This document shows, one piece after another, positions 25,601-37,735 of a stretch of DNA of 64,000 bases. This stretch comes from Chionis minor (taxonomy: Eukaryota; Chordata; Aves; Charadriiformes; Chionididae): positions 116,767-180,766 of the forward strand of contig VZSF01002928.1 of NCBI GenBank assembly GCA_013398295.1. Reading direction: 5' to 3'. The notes under the pieces were generated by a model. The model was not told the origin of the DNA, searched no databases, and saw only the letters and a program-made list of their open reading frames with translations. Every line of letters starts with the position of its first letter. Within the stretch, counting starts at the first letter, position 1. The translations under genes and the position numbers were made by a program.

Positions 25601-28600
25601 GTCCCTCCTTACCTCCCTTTTTCCCCAGTTACAGTTCAAACCCATACAATACAGGATTGAATAGACCCAGGGGAAATGATAGCTCATGAGTAATACTATA
25701 ATTTTAAGAAAACTTAGTGCAAAGACAGGTTTGCATAATGACTTAGAGAAACCAGACTTCTCCAGGAAGACACTGAAGAACCACCAAATGCATCTCTTTG
25801 GGAAATTATCTGAAGGAAAAGGAAACTCAAAGACATAGAGCTTACATTTTGGTTGAATTATTTAGCTGAAATAAGGCATTACATCTGAACCATAAGGGTG
25901 GGAAGTAAAGTTTCTGAAGCTAAAGAACGTAGACAGTTATTTACTCCTGTCCATAAGCAGTGCTTGACAATGAAGGGACTAAAATGTATATAAAGTATTT
26001 GTACACCTCGTAGAAAAGGGCACTGTCTTGAAGGGTGCAGAGGCAAGTATTGATTGAACAATGGGCACAACTCTAAAAGAATTGGGTTCACATTTCAATT
26101 CTAGAGCTTTTTTACAGGTACTTTCTGCAAATATTTATGTGTTTGATATATGCTAGTGTGAATGTTCATAGAAATTAGTATTCATGTGCTTGTACTTCCA
26201 ATGAAGAGATTTTTCAATGTTTTCACCTATAATATTTCTTACAGTAATCTGCATTTCACGTGTATGAATGACATAACTAACCAGCATAATGCAAGCTATT
26301 ACTGTTACAGTCAGATTGCTATTTGAAATTCAAAGTATACCAGTTACTTTCATAAAGAAATGATATATGTATGATTATATGAAATACAAATAATAACACA
26401 TAATTTATTTACCTAATACCATTACATGAGAATTCTCCATTATGAATTCAAAAGTAATTTTCATGATTAAAATAACTTCCAGCCCAAAAAATTCTCTCTG
26501 GAAAGAAGTGAATTTTGAATAACAGAACCTGGTAAGTATTAGGAAAGGATTAAATATCAGAAAGTTTTAATAATTATTGCTATAAAATTATTCAGTCAGT
26601 ACAAATGACCATTGAAAAAGAACACTTAAATTACGCAAATTTACTCTGTATTTACTCTTCCGACATTCTTCCCACTGACAATATTATTTAGTGAAAAGCC
26701 TTTAGTCTGTTTTTTTTTCTTTTTTCAATTTGAAGTAACCATAACAATTCAGAAGAAAAAATCTTAAAGGCAGAAAAATTTTATGTTTAAGTATTAAATA
26801 AACAAAAGCTTTCTCACTCAGTAATTTTCCTGGTCACATGCTCTCAAGAATGTAGAATATAGTATTTGCATATTACACAAATTAACCTAAAGATCCCTTT
26901 GGTTTTGAAACAATTCAAATTAATTTTAACTATCAACCCATATCATCCCTGAAGATTCTTCAAGGTGCAAGCTGCATCATCTTTCTAGGACTGTGTCTTG
27001 GTGCATAATAAGGTATTAAAAAGCCTTCTTTCTTATTTTTTTCCCCCCCAAAAAAGTCTTTAAAATAGATTTTGATCAAAATATACATTGAAGTATAAAT
27101 GCATGACAAGTAACAGAAAATGCCTATTTCTCATTATAATTTGACACGTTAAAGAAAATGTTATTAGCCCTGTGAATTGCAATATGTGAAGGCCTTTTGG
27201 CTTGCTTTTGCCTTTCACAAGTAAAAAATAGATATAAACCAATCTGCATCATAAAGAATGAGGCAAAGAATAATTTAATACCCCCATCAAAAGATGATCC
27301 TCCTTTTTATTTCTCTAGTCTGGAATTGCACAGGATTAGTATCATCACAGATAAAATGTAAGAACTTTAGAGACAAAGATCCAAAAACGTGAAATACTGA
27401 GCAAAAGCAGTTCATGACTTATGAATCAGACAAAAAATGAGAGCCATACATGCCAAAACATCCAGAATATTCTCAAAAAAACCCACCAAAAAATAAGTAA
27501 TGCCACTATAGCTCAAGAAACTTATTTTGTGTGATCTGGAAATGACCCTTACTATCTGAAGCAAGACTTAAGTAATAAAAATGATCTGTGGTATAGGATA
27601 GGAACACTGGCAAAACAGAACAGAGATTCATAAAGGTTCAGCAGCAGATTTTATGTGAATGCATATCTTATTTCCATGGATTTTGTCCATTTTTATTTTA
27701 CCATCTGAGAAGAGGGCATACATTTAAAAAATTTCTGGACTCAAAGTATATAGGGAGTTTGACATTTTAATTGCATAGCTGCTGGAAGGTGAAAATTGCT
27801 CTAGAGTATGCAGAGACAATTTTGCATTCATGGGTGGGTGGGGCGTTTTATCCTTTAGCCTTAGCAAAGAGAGAGCTTTTCTGACTTTTTGAGGATAGGG
27901 TAAAAAGTAGGGAGATGTGTGGGATGAACTTTGGACTGGGTATCAATTAAAACAGGGACATTTAAATGGTCCCTACTAGAAATCATATTGGGCTTTTCTA
28001 ACAATAATTCCCACATATCTAACTTAAGGAAAATATTTTGCTGAACACGTGTTGGCACTAACAGGCAGACACTCTCAACTGCTAGTTTTTCAGCAACAGT
28101 AAAATATACATTTTTTACTAGTGTTTGTATTTCTTTGTCCCAGTTCATATGTCTTTTTGTGCTAAACTTCCATACTCTCTTGATAAACCAGGCAGTCAGG
28201 ATATGCAGCTGTGTGGCTGAACCCTCTCCTTACATTCATTTTGCGGTCCATTTCAATGGAATGATCTGAAGTAAAACAGTAGAAAGCTCTCACTGTTTTC
28301 TAACCTTTCCTAAGAGATGACCTTTCCATTAGATATGGTATAGTGACCTACACTGTTGGAAGCCTTTTAAAGACAGTTGGTTTGCTATTTCCCAAATGGA
28401 TTTGTTTGTCTGGAAACCAAATCATTAGCTGTCTGCGAGTCAGTTCTTTGCTGCTCCTATCAAAAGCTTTGAGGCTCTTTAAGTGTTGGAAGTTAGCCAG
28501 CAAGATTTTATGTTGTGTACAAGTTCTGTTTCAGAGCTCAGTCCTGAATTCTTTATAGCGAGATTACTGATATCTCAACTACTCAGTCTCTGTGGGAGTG

Positions 28601-29702
28601 AGACTCTGGTCCATTCCAGGAAGGGAAAGGAAGGGTGATTTTAAGTGAGATTAACCATCTAAGTTCAGGAGAAACTTGAGTTTCCCAAATAACCACCATT
28701 GCTTAAAGACGTCTGTTTTAACTGCTTGAACCTAAATTCCTTATATTCTCTTTCTTTCAAAGCATTTGATTTTACATGAGTCCAGAAATATACAGGTATT
28801 TTTAAGAAAATGTGCTGATTTGTTTTGTCTTCTTTTTATCTTGTTTTGCTAAACTCCTTTTATCCTCTCTTCTCTCTTTTATAGAAGAAAAAAAATATTT
28901 AATATTCTCATTCCTTATACTGCATTCTTAATTGTACAAAACATAAACATAATTGATCATATACAAAAAGCTAGGGAAAAATCCTAAAACTGACAATTTA
29001 GCTGCAAAAAAGCTAAATGAGCACATGTAGGCCATACTGAAACAAAACAAGCTTCCTACAAACAGTTAATCATAACAACTCAAGACACAAGATGACAATG
29101 GACCACCTCGTTTCTCCAGAAAAAAGGAATGATAACTTACTCAGGTTCTGTTTTATTTCATGGCCTCCAGACAGACAACCTGCCTCGTGCCCTCTACAGT
29201 GCTGTGGTCAGTGACTGGCAAAGAAAGTAGCTGTGTCAGGTAAAAGCGAGTTAAAAGCTTACTTCTGTAATGTCATCCTCTGATGACCATAGCATTTTAC
29301 ATTTCCTGTAGGGTACAAAATGGCTGGAAGAGAAAAGACAACTTGGCAAGCTGGGGATTTAGTCTCTTCGAATCTTCCTATTTACATTTCTAAAACATAA
29401 CCCCATATGTAATGTTAATGTTCTTAGATATAAATGCTTATCAATGAAAGTTGTTGTACACATACATGAAAATGCTAAGTCAGCAGCCTCAAAAGACAAA
29501 AAAAGTTGCCCAGGCAACACCTATAGTCATACCAAGCTGTGAAAAGGGATCACTTGCTCACTGTACCTTACAGATCATGAACTAGCATCAAATAAAGGCA
29601 GTAGGTAGCTAGTTCAGAAAGAAGAAAAGTAAGTATTTCTTGACTTAAGTTCCTTGGCTTAAGATCTGGGAGTGCTAAAAGTCTGCAAGAACTCAAGGGA
29701 GA
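22656..29702. other. Long AT-rich noncoding stretch
   Basis: Seven kilobases with no supported exon, RNA gene or transposon. Homopolymer junctions such as T6C8A6 near 27,042-27,057 are low-complexity DNA. Frames of up to about 95 codons have no recognisable features. Confidence 0.55.
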
Positions 29703-29737
29703 AAGTGCATGGAAAGCCAAAAGTACTGTAATTCAGG

Positions 29738-31145
29738 GAACTACAGGCTGGTCAGTCTCACCTCTGTGCCCAGCAAGATCATGGAGCATCATAGACATTT
29801 ATCATTATGGAATGTTAGGGGTTGGAAGGGACTTCTAGAGACCGTCTACTCCAACCCCTTGCCAGAGCAGGTTCACCTACAGCAGGTTGCATAGGATGGC
29901 GTCCAGGCGGGTTTTGAATGTCTCCAGATCCTCCTGGAAACTCAGCTAAGGCACATGGAAAATAAGGAGGTGATTGGTGGCAGCCAACATGGCTTCGCTA
30001 AGGGCAAATTGTGCCTGACAAATTTGGTGGCCTTCTACGATGAGATTACAGTGATAGTTGATAAGGGGAGATCAACAGGTGTCATCTACCTGGACCTGTG
30101 CAAGACATTTGACGTTGTCCCACAATAGTTTGGTCTCTAAATTGGAGAGACATGGGTCTGATGAATGGACCACTCGATGGATAAGGAACTGGCTGGATGG
30201 TTGTGATCAACAGGTTGATGTCCACGTGGTGAGCAGTGACAAGAGGTGTTCCTCAGGGGTTCATACTGGGACTGGTGCTGTTTAACATCTTTGTTGGGGA
30301 CATGGATGTTGGGACTGAGTGCACCCTCAGCAAGTTTGCCAACGACACCAAACTGTGTGGCACATTTGACACACTGGTAAAAGGAATGCCATCTAGATGG
30401 ACCTGGACGGGCTTGAGAAGTGGGCCTGTGCTAACTTCATGAAGTCCAACAAGGCCAAGTGCAAGGTCCTGCACACGAGTTGGGGCAACCCCAAGCACAA
30501 ATACAGTCTGAGAGGAGAATGGATCAAGAGGAGCCCTGAGGAGAAAGACTTGAGAGTGCTGGTAGATGAGAAGCTCAACATGCATGGACAACGTGTGCTT
30601 GCAGCCCAGAAGGCTAACTTCATCCTGGGCTGCATCAAAAGAAGCATGGCCAACAGGTTGAGGGTGGTGATTCTGCCCCTGACTCTGCTCTGGTGAGAGA
30701 GTACTCCACCTGGAGTACTGTGTCCAGCTCTGGAGCCCCCGACATAAGAAGGGCATGGACCTGTCAATGCGGGTCCAGAGGAGGGCCACAAAGATGATCA
30801 GAGGATTAGAGCTCCTCTGCTATGAAGATAGGCTGAGAGAGTTGGGGTTGTTCAGCCTGGAGAAGAAACAGCTCTGGGGAGACCTTGTAGCAGCCTTCCA
30901 GTATCTGAAAGGGGCCTACAATAAATCTGGAGAGGGACTTTTTACAGGGGCATATAGTGATAGGACGAGGGGTAATGACTTCAAACTAGAAGAGGGAAGG
31001 TTTAGATTAGATCTCAGGAAGAAATTTTTCCCTCTGAGGATCGTGAGGCACAGAAATATGTTGCCCAGGGAAACTGTGGATGCCGCATCCCTGGAAGTGT
31101 TCAAGGTCAGGCTGGATGGGGCTTTGAGCAACCTGGTGTCGTGGG
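29738..31145 (+). pseudogene. CR1-B ORF2 fragment: reverse transcriptase and C-terminus (broken)
   Basis: RT pieces in order: YRLVSLTS near 29,741; (nested insert); [23 protein letters not shown] near 29,970-30,045; the DL-C-KTFDVV catalytic block near 30,090-30,118 (usual DFSKAFD); WIRNWLDG near 30,177; [14 protein letters not shown] near 30,244-30,285; and FANDTKLCG at 30,335. The last is the FADD active-site box with the first Asp changed to Asn (AAC at 30,341-30,343). The C-terminal part includes KHKYSLRGEWIKRSPEEKDL near 30,495-30,555 and, in a further frame from 30,755, an open 164-codon stretch with RRATKMIRGLELLCYEDRLR and FFPLRIVRHRNMLPRE. Multiple frame changes and the insert mean it cannot be active. 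The final 30 or so codons of that open frame are 3' UTR. Confidence 0.9.
29789..29926 (-). mobile_element. CR1-C: CR1 3' tail nested antisense inside CR1-B
   Basis: On the plus strand it starts with TCATAGACATTTATCATTAT and GGAATGTTAGGGGTTGGAAG (complement of the CR1 3' terminus) and runs to TTTTGAATGTCTCC, complementary to the ORF2 C-terminal coding region. The host RT codons break after GAGCA (29,788) and resume at GATCCTCC (29,927). Only the dinucleotide CA could be shared, so there is at most a 2-bp target duplication, typical of CR1. By eye its sequence closely follows the complement of the CR1-D 3' end (about 45,160-45,290), so it is a D-type element, 5'-truncated to about 137 bp. Confidence 0.9.
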
Positions 31146-31224
31146 AGGTGTCCTTGTCCATGTACAGGGGTTGGAACTACATGATCTTTAAGGTTCTGTC
31201 CAACAAAAACCATGCTATGATTCA

Positions 31225-33202
31225 AAAAAGTAATTATTTCACAATGTAATTGAAACATCAGTTGTTGGAAGCTAGGAAAATATTGTGAAGAATTATCACT
31301 CTTGAGGTTTTTTAAATATGTTTAAATATATACACACAGTGCAATTTGTTCCTGGCATCTGTATTTCACCACTGCTGGTAGGAGAATACTCAGATAAATG
31401 AATCTTTGGCCTTATCCATTATGGACAGTTATATATTTTTATAACATTTAGTTTGTCCTTAAAAAAAATAGTTTATTGTGTGCATTTGCAATGGGTGACA
31501 TTCCACACATTGCCTCATCATAAGTTTTTGAGGCCAATAGTTTATCTCCAGGGTGTAAATTAATTAGTTAAATCCATGTTTTTCATGTTCTCAAGTATTT
31601 TTGCTTTTAGAAAAAAACCCCAGAATTAATTGTTCTCATTTATTCTCCATGTGACAGTGCTCAGTTTCAACTTTTTTTCAATGAATTACAGTAATTTCTT
31701 CATTGTGAGTTGGAACTGTTCCCAGCTTTGTATATTGTTAAATAACAAAACTGTGAAAATAGAATTTCATAAAATGAAACTCTAGAAGTGAAAAAAAACA
31801 ACACAAAGAAAAACACCTTTTGGGTACACTTTTATTTATTTAATGTCTACATCAAAGAAAATACATAGAAAAGAAAATTTCATGGTTTGTGTGAAGATGG
31901 CCATCCATCTAAGACACTTGGAGAAAAAATAAAGTGGAAAAAATTTTGAAATCAGAGCAGATGACAGTAAAAAATAATAAAATCTTTTCTTCTTTTCTTT
32001 AAAGGAAGAGATCAACTATTTTCTAATGTACCACAGTGTGATGAGTCCTGATAAATTCTGACTATATTTCACAATTATGTTTGTAGTTACATATTTTTAC
32101 TGGAATATAAATATTAGTGTGGGTTTTTTTGGTAAATTGCATAGATGTGTGCAAAGGAGTAGATGAAAAAATTTGGTAACAATATTTTTTCTTTATTGAT
32201 TTGGAGTCAAATCTCACTTACCAAGCTGAAATGACTATGCTCATGCAAGAGTTTCACTCATTTTAGTATAGTCCTCCTGATTAGCAATATCTACTCTAGA
32301 AAGATGCAGTACTCCAGTAACTGTGAAGTTCCTAAGCCACCAAGAGTGGCACAAATCATAAAATATACAACTGTCACCATTAATTCACCATTTGTGACAC
32401 TGTATGGTAAAGGATCATCAAAATTTCCTATATCCTTATCCCAGCTATTAGCAACTTTAAAAAACATAGGGAAAGAATGTTTATCTCATGAACTTGAGTT
32501 TACAGAAAGATCTATTCAAGGGGTCAGTGGATTCTCTAGCGTGTTCCTTCATTTATTGGTTTATATCTCAGGGTATCTCACAAAAGCGTCACCACAGTAT
32601 TGAAATATTAAAAAAAGGTTGGGACACCTCCTTATGGATACAATTTGCTAATTCCCTCCTGATACTAAAATGATCAAATCTAGCAGGTAGGAACTTCATA
32701 TCACACAAAAATGCAAAAGCACAAGTTTCACAAGCTCTGTGAGATGCCTTCAAGTAAAGGGTGCATGGCAAGCTATACTCAAGAACAGCTCCAAAACCAG
32801 TAGGTTTTCAGGCATGACAAGATCTGATTCCTTGCATACAGTACACACTTTAAAAAAACAGGTATTATATCTATGGAAACTTCTAGTATCACATGGTTTT
32901 GGTTTAGTGCTAGGAAATTTTGGGGGGCTCTTTTTTAGCAGTAAATGCTCAAAATTGCTTTGGAGTCAGAACCTGCACCATCGTGTGTAAAAAAGACAGG
33001 CAATCAAAGTGTAAAATGTTTAAAATCCCCTTTACCTTTTTGGAAAAATGAACCTCCCCACCCAATAAGATGGTGAAAAAAGGAGGTTGCAGATTCAAGA
33101 GTGTCATCCATAGGTATAACGTATGTCAGGAAATTACCTGGAGGTGTATGTCTGGTGCTGCGATTACTCTGCCAGAGGTAGTATGCATCAAAGCTGATGC
33201 AA
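31225..33202. other. AT-rich noncoding DNA
   Basis: Unique-looking sequence between the 3' end of CR1-B and the small tandem repeat at 33,203. No gene or repeat family recognised. The frame at 32,304-32,603 (99 codons) has no recognisable domain. Confidence 0.55.
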
Positions 33203-33238
33203 AGATTAACCCTAATGGATAGATTAACACTAATGGAT
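33203..33238. repeat. 18-bp tandem duplication
   Basis: AGATTAACCCTAATGGAT (33,203-33,220) is followed directly by AGATTAACACTAATGGAT (33,221-33,238), with one mismatch. This is a local slippage product just upstream of the CR1-B-like fragment. Confidence 0.9.
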
Positions 33239-33477
33239 AGAGATGTAGACTGCAAGAAGGAGGAAGAATTTAGTGCGTTTTTGCCTGAGGACTAGCTCTT
33301 CACTATATACCCTCGCTATCTGGAGTTTATTTTTCCCTTATTAGGTTTTACTTTATCCAGCTTAAAAGCTTCATTTTCAACTTTTCTGTCTGAAGTAGTT
33401 ATCTTTGTTTTCTCAAAATTAAGGTAACTCAAATTAACCTACTGATGACCCTTTCCCATAAATGCGTTGTGTATGCA

Positions 33478-33802
33478 CTTCTATGAAGACAGGCTGAGAG
33501 AGTTGGGGTTGTTCAGCCTGGAGAAGGCTCCAGGGAGACCTTATAGCAGCATTCTGGTACTTAAAGGGGCCTACAAGAAATCTGGAGAGGGACTTTTTAC
33601 AAGGGCGTATAGTGATAGGATGAGGGGTAATGGCTTCAAACTGGAAGTGGGAAGGTTTAGATTAGATCTCAGGAAGAAATTTTTCCCTCTGAGGATCGTG
33701 AGGCACAGAAATATGTTGCCCAGGGAAATTGTGGATGCCCCATCCCTGGAAGTGTTCAAGGTCAGGTTGGATGGGGCTTTGAGTAACCTGGTGTAGTGGG
33801 AG
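33478..33802 (+). mobile_element. CR1-B': CR1 fragment very similar to the 3' part of CR1-B, lacking its 3' end
   Basis: From CTTCTATGAAGACAGGCTGAGAG to AACCTGGTGTAGTGGGAG this follows CR1-B (30,820-31,146) almost base for base. Differences include a 5-base length change after CTGGAGAAG and scattered substitutions. A stretch of about 60 bases around 33,655-33,720 looks identical. It stops at the end of ORF2, with none of the 3' UTR or octamer tail. CR1 insertions normally keep the 3' end and lose the 5' end, so this piece has been cut by later deletion or moved by another process. Confidence 0.92.
33482..33799 (+). pseudogene. CR1-B' ORF2 C-terminal fragment
   Basis: C-terminal end of CR1 ORF2, after the RT domain: [15 protein letters not shown], then an indel, LKGAYKKSGEGLF, SDRMRGNGFKLE, RFRLDLRKKFFPLRIVRHRN, MLPREIVDAPSLEVFKVRLD, and GALSNLV ending at a TAG (33,794-33,796). 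It is a non-catalytic tail with no enzyme motif left, so it codes for nothing functional. The reading matches the homologous part of CR1-B. Confidence 0.88.
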
Positions 33803-36800
33803 TTCTGTGCATGATGTGAATGGGCAATGTGAACCCTCTTTTCAGAAGTATTCACTGTGGCTCTCACATAGGTAAACATAAACTGCATATAGATTTAGCT
33901 TTTTGATTTTTTGCATTCCCTTTAAGATTGAAGAATGGTTTATGAGATTCATCTGTTTATCACACTCACTGCTCAATATTTTGGGAAGTGTTGCTAATTT
34001 TTGTCAAAACTGAAGCACCTGCACAGAGCTTACGTCTATAGTTGACCATGCATCATAACATTTATTGGTTTCAAAAAAGAGGAGAGACAGATAATCAAAG
34101 CATTTGTGTCACATGAAATCTGGCAAAAAGTTTTAACCAGAAATTACAATGGTTTTGAGGCAAACTTTCATTGTTCATAAAAGTTCATTGGATGTGACAA
34201 GACGTATGAAAAACAACAGAAGAGAATGAATGTTGCTGATTAAACTGAACAAAATAATTTTTTTGTAACAATGCGACAGGAAATAGTAGATGGTCTCTAG
34301 TAGTTGGTGGAACACTAACCTAGGTTTTGAGATACCTGTTTGCAGTTTCCACTTCTGCAGTTTTTGTCTCTACCATGGACAACATACCAGTTTCTCTAAC
34401 TCAGTTCTCTAGCTATAAATTGAAAATAATAATAATCCTTTCTTTTACAGAGAAAAGCTCAATTGTAAGAACAAATACATTAAAACTAAAGGGCTCAAAT
34501 ACACTATCTGTGATACCTATGATAGATTTTCAGATAGAAAATGTTTCATAGAACTGTGTAAGAAGAGCAAAACAACAATATGTTCGATTTGTTACAGGGT
34601 CTTATTTTAACCTCCAGTACTCTGAACTATACTGATGGGAAACGTCTAGTAAGACTAACTTCACTATACCTTGAATTAGAATTAGATGTATAAACATAGG
34701 TATATTTGCTCCTGAATATTTGGTGCTTTTAAAATATATTTAAGCTTCTGTTTCTTCTAATAAATCTTTGAGATATTTCAGTCCATACACATCAAAATCA
34801 ACTGAAGACTAAAGCTTCAGTTGCTTCACTTCAGCTGTGAAGTGACTCGTCTTCTTCCTAGAGTTTACCTTCAGGAAGTTGGTGCTAATATTCAACCTAT
34901 TTTTTTCTCTCTTAGTTTCAGACGAGTATTTTTAATAATAACCTCTAAATTCCATTCTAACCAATTGTTCTCCAGGTTTGATTTCTGCCTGTTTCACATA
35001 TTCATAGATTATTTTTTTCTTTCTTTTTTTTCCTCTACTATCTACAGTGTTACATAGACAAAAATTTTCAGTTCTTTCCTTCTATGTATATTTACTGTTT
35101 TAGCTACTTTCAGTCTATCTATATATAAACCTAGCTCTGAAAATAAATACAGCAATTCATTAAACTCCAATAATTAGATAATTTAAATGTGATTATGTCT
35201 GATTACAGTCATAAAGGCAGAAATGATAAAATATTATTTTCAGAATAAATAATTTAGTGTAGCTAACCTTTCTATCTGGCATCACAGAACATATTTTACT
35301 GCAACGTTTTCACTCAAACTCAAACTTTACTAGTATGATTGATTTCTTACTCAGAAATCTGTCATGTTTTTTGAAACATTAACTCTTCTTTAAAAGTTAG
35401 CAAATTGCCTTTCTATCACATTTTGGGTCCCCTGTAACATAAATAATACATAATCATAACTGACTGCAGTGCATTCAGAGGACCAATTCAGACCCATTCC
35501 TGGGCACTAACTTCAGCTACTAACTTTTTTTTTTTGTTTTAATGATAGAAGTATTGGCAAACAAAGTGGACTGAAACCACAAAATTGTTCCCATGGGTCA
35601 CTGAATAGCTAAAAGATCAAAAAGTCTACTGCTTACTCAGAAGTCAGACCCCAGTTGCGATGATGTTTTAAAACTGTATAGCATTAGAGAAGCTGGAGAG
35701 TACAATCTTTCAAATAACAATGTCACTGATAAAGAAATCCCTTTTGAAAAAGACAAAAACATGTTTGGCATCTTTGCTATCTTTCTTATTATCTCTTATT
35801 TTAGCACCACAAAATTCTTTAGTCTAGAAAGCATTAGGGAACAAAAAAGAATGGGAAGAATTTGCAACATAAATAACACTATGTGTCTAAGTACTGTGAC
35901 AGCTGAAAAATGGGTACTGTCTTGAGTTTAATGACCTACAAAAAAATTCAATATCTGTAACAATAATTTTTGTAAACAGCTGAAGATTAGAAACTGTATT
36001 TTAGAAAAAAAACCAAACAAAACAAAACAAAAAAAGAAACCACCATTTTGACTCTTATCTGGTTTCTGACACCTGTCTCAGTGTCATATCTGAAATCCAA
36101 AGTTACACTTTCCATTCCAGTCACAGCTCTGTATAAGCATAACACCTCAAATTCAGCTGAAACTTTATTAGATTTGAGGTTAAAAAAAAAAAGATAAAAA
36201 AGATAAAAAAGGAGAGTGGGAGAGTGCTGTGTGAAGAAAACTGCAAAGTTTATGATACATAATGTTCAGATTTGTTTCAATTGCAGTCTTAAACCTTGCT
36301 GTTAGTATAAGTAATTAGGGTGCTTGTCAAACAATGTATTTCATGACACTCATGTCCCATGAATGAGATTAATTGTGGTGTTCATAGCAGGCAGGACAGG
36401 GTGCTACCTATACATTTTAAATTTCTGTTTATCAAACTCCAGTGTTTCACAAAAGAAAAGCTATATATAGGGTCACATCCAAAGTATCACAGACAAGACA
36501 CAGTACATGTAGTCTAGTCCAGCACATTTTAGATAAGCCTATTCACTCAATTTGGTCAGTTTAAATTCAAATCTGACCTTCTGTGTTAGCCATGACAACC
36601 ATGAATAGCTAAAACCCCTAAACATATTGGGAGTATCTGACATCAACATTTTTCTTCAATTGTGGAAAAAGACATCACAGTTGTAAGTTTTTAAGTACAG
36701 TACAGCAAATAGAATTTTTTCATTGAAGAAAAATTGCCCTAAGGCAAACAACAGAATTTGGGAATGAATGAGTATTGTCCCTACTCTTATCCAAACACAA

Positions 36801-37149
36801 TGAGGCGTGAAATATCTTTAAGGAAATATTTTAACTTCTGTTAAGTATGTAGATGGTGGATAGCCAATAAGGGGCTTGATTCATAAAAAACAATAAAAGT
36901 ACCCTCCCAAGCTCCAAATAAAATTGAAACTAGTGTCAAGGAGTTTTCTTATATTCATAAACATGGTATTTGATATAATCTGTGTTTTATTCTTGGATGA
37001 GGTAATGATCAAAAATATTATACCTGGCATCCTTTCCTTTCACAGTGTAAGATCAACACCACTGCTTTCTTTAGGAATTCCTGTATCACAAGGATTTACA
37101 CAAGCAGACCCTAAATCAAAGAATAAATGGACTTCTAGAAATACAGCAC
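33803..37149. other. AT-rich noncoding DNA
   Basis: No gene supported. Low-complexity patches: A-rich with AAAAC units at about 36,003-36,036, and (GATAAAAAA) units at about 36,181-36,212. Sequence near 36,480-36,540 (ATCACAGACAAG, GTAGTCTAGTCCAGCAC) faintly recalls a CR1 antisense tail but is too weak to call. Confidence 0.5.
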
Positions 37150-37735
37150 AATTTCAGTTTGAAGAGAAATTTATAAGTCACCTAGTCCAATCTCCTGTCC
37201 AATGTAGTGATAACGTCAAAGTCAGATCAGATATCTCAGGCTTGTGTCTAGGCAAGTTTTAAGTATCTCCAAGGCTGAACACTCTACAGCCCCTCTGGGC
37301 GACTTGATACAGGGATAGCCACTCTATCTGCAACAGTTTTTCTTCATAGTCACTTGGAATTTCTTTGAGTTTTGTCCTTTTGTTATGCCTGACTAGGAGC
37401 CTTTGTTCTGCAAAACCTCTCGTTTAGATGGTAGATAACTGCAGTGCTATTCTCCTCGAGTGTTTTCTTTTCTAGATTAAACCAAATCAATTCCCTCAAC
37501 CTCTCCACACATCCTGTGTACCACCAACCACTTTGTTATCTTGGTGGCCCTCCAGTTTGTTGATTATGTCTTTTGCTTTGGGAGGCCCCAAACTCCATAT
37601 ACGGTCCCAAAAATGAAGAACAGAGGGGTTAAATCACTCTCCTGTCCTGCTGAACAGGCTTTTGTTAATTCAGTTCAGGATGAGATTAGTTGCTTGTATC
37701 GCTTTGCATCAATACTTGCCTCATTTCTCCACAGA
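37150..37735 (-). mobile_element. CR1 LINE, older antisense copy, 3' end and ORF2 C-terminus
   Basis: Read on the plus strand, the order is that of a CR1 in reverse: CACCTAGTCCAATCTCCTGTCC (3' UTR region), TGTCTAGGCAAGTTTTAAGTATCTCC, ACTCTACAGCCCCTCTGGGCGACTTG, CTCAACCTCTCCACACATCC, TTGGTGGCCCTCCAG, GGAGGCCCCAAACTC, and GAGGGGTTAAATCACTCTCCTGTCC. All correspond to the ORF2 C-terminal coding region in antisense. Substitutions and small indels are more frequent than in the other copies, so it is older or a different subfamily. The terminal octamer tail is not clear. The open plus-strand frame at 37,541-37,870 is an antisense by-product. Confidence 0.88.

Larger units (their letters stand above)
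29703..31224 (+). mobile_element. CR1-B: 5'-truncated CR1 LINE, split by a nested CR1
   Basis: A CR1 copy that begins inside the RT domain (GNYRLVSLTSVPSKIME, about 29,738-29,785). It is interrupted at 29,789-29,926 by an antisense CR1 tail, and resumes with [11 protein letters not shown]. It runs through the ORF2 C-terminus and ends with a typical CR1 3' UTR: GGTTGGAACTACATGATCTTTAAGG at about 31,169-31,193, then a decayed octamer tail (CATGCTATGATTC) at about 31,211-31,223. The 5' edge is the usual truncation. The two halves, read across the insert, fit the CR1 consensus without loss, which shows that B inserted first. Confidence 0.93.

Noticed and set aside
30253..30791. Minus-strand frames of 178 and 132 codons across CR1-B
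   Set aside because: They are antisense to the CR1 ORF2 C-terminal coding sequence. Their openness is a shadow of the sense codons.
36480..36560. Faint CR1 antisense tail-like words
   Set aside because: Only short words match and neither the CCTTCCAA block nor the octamer tail is present.
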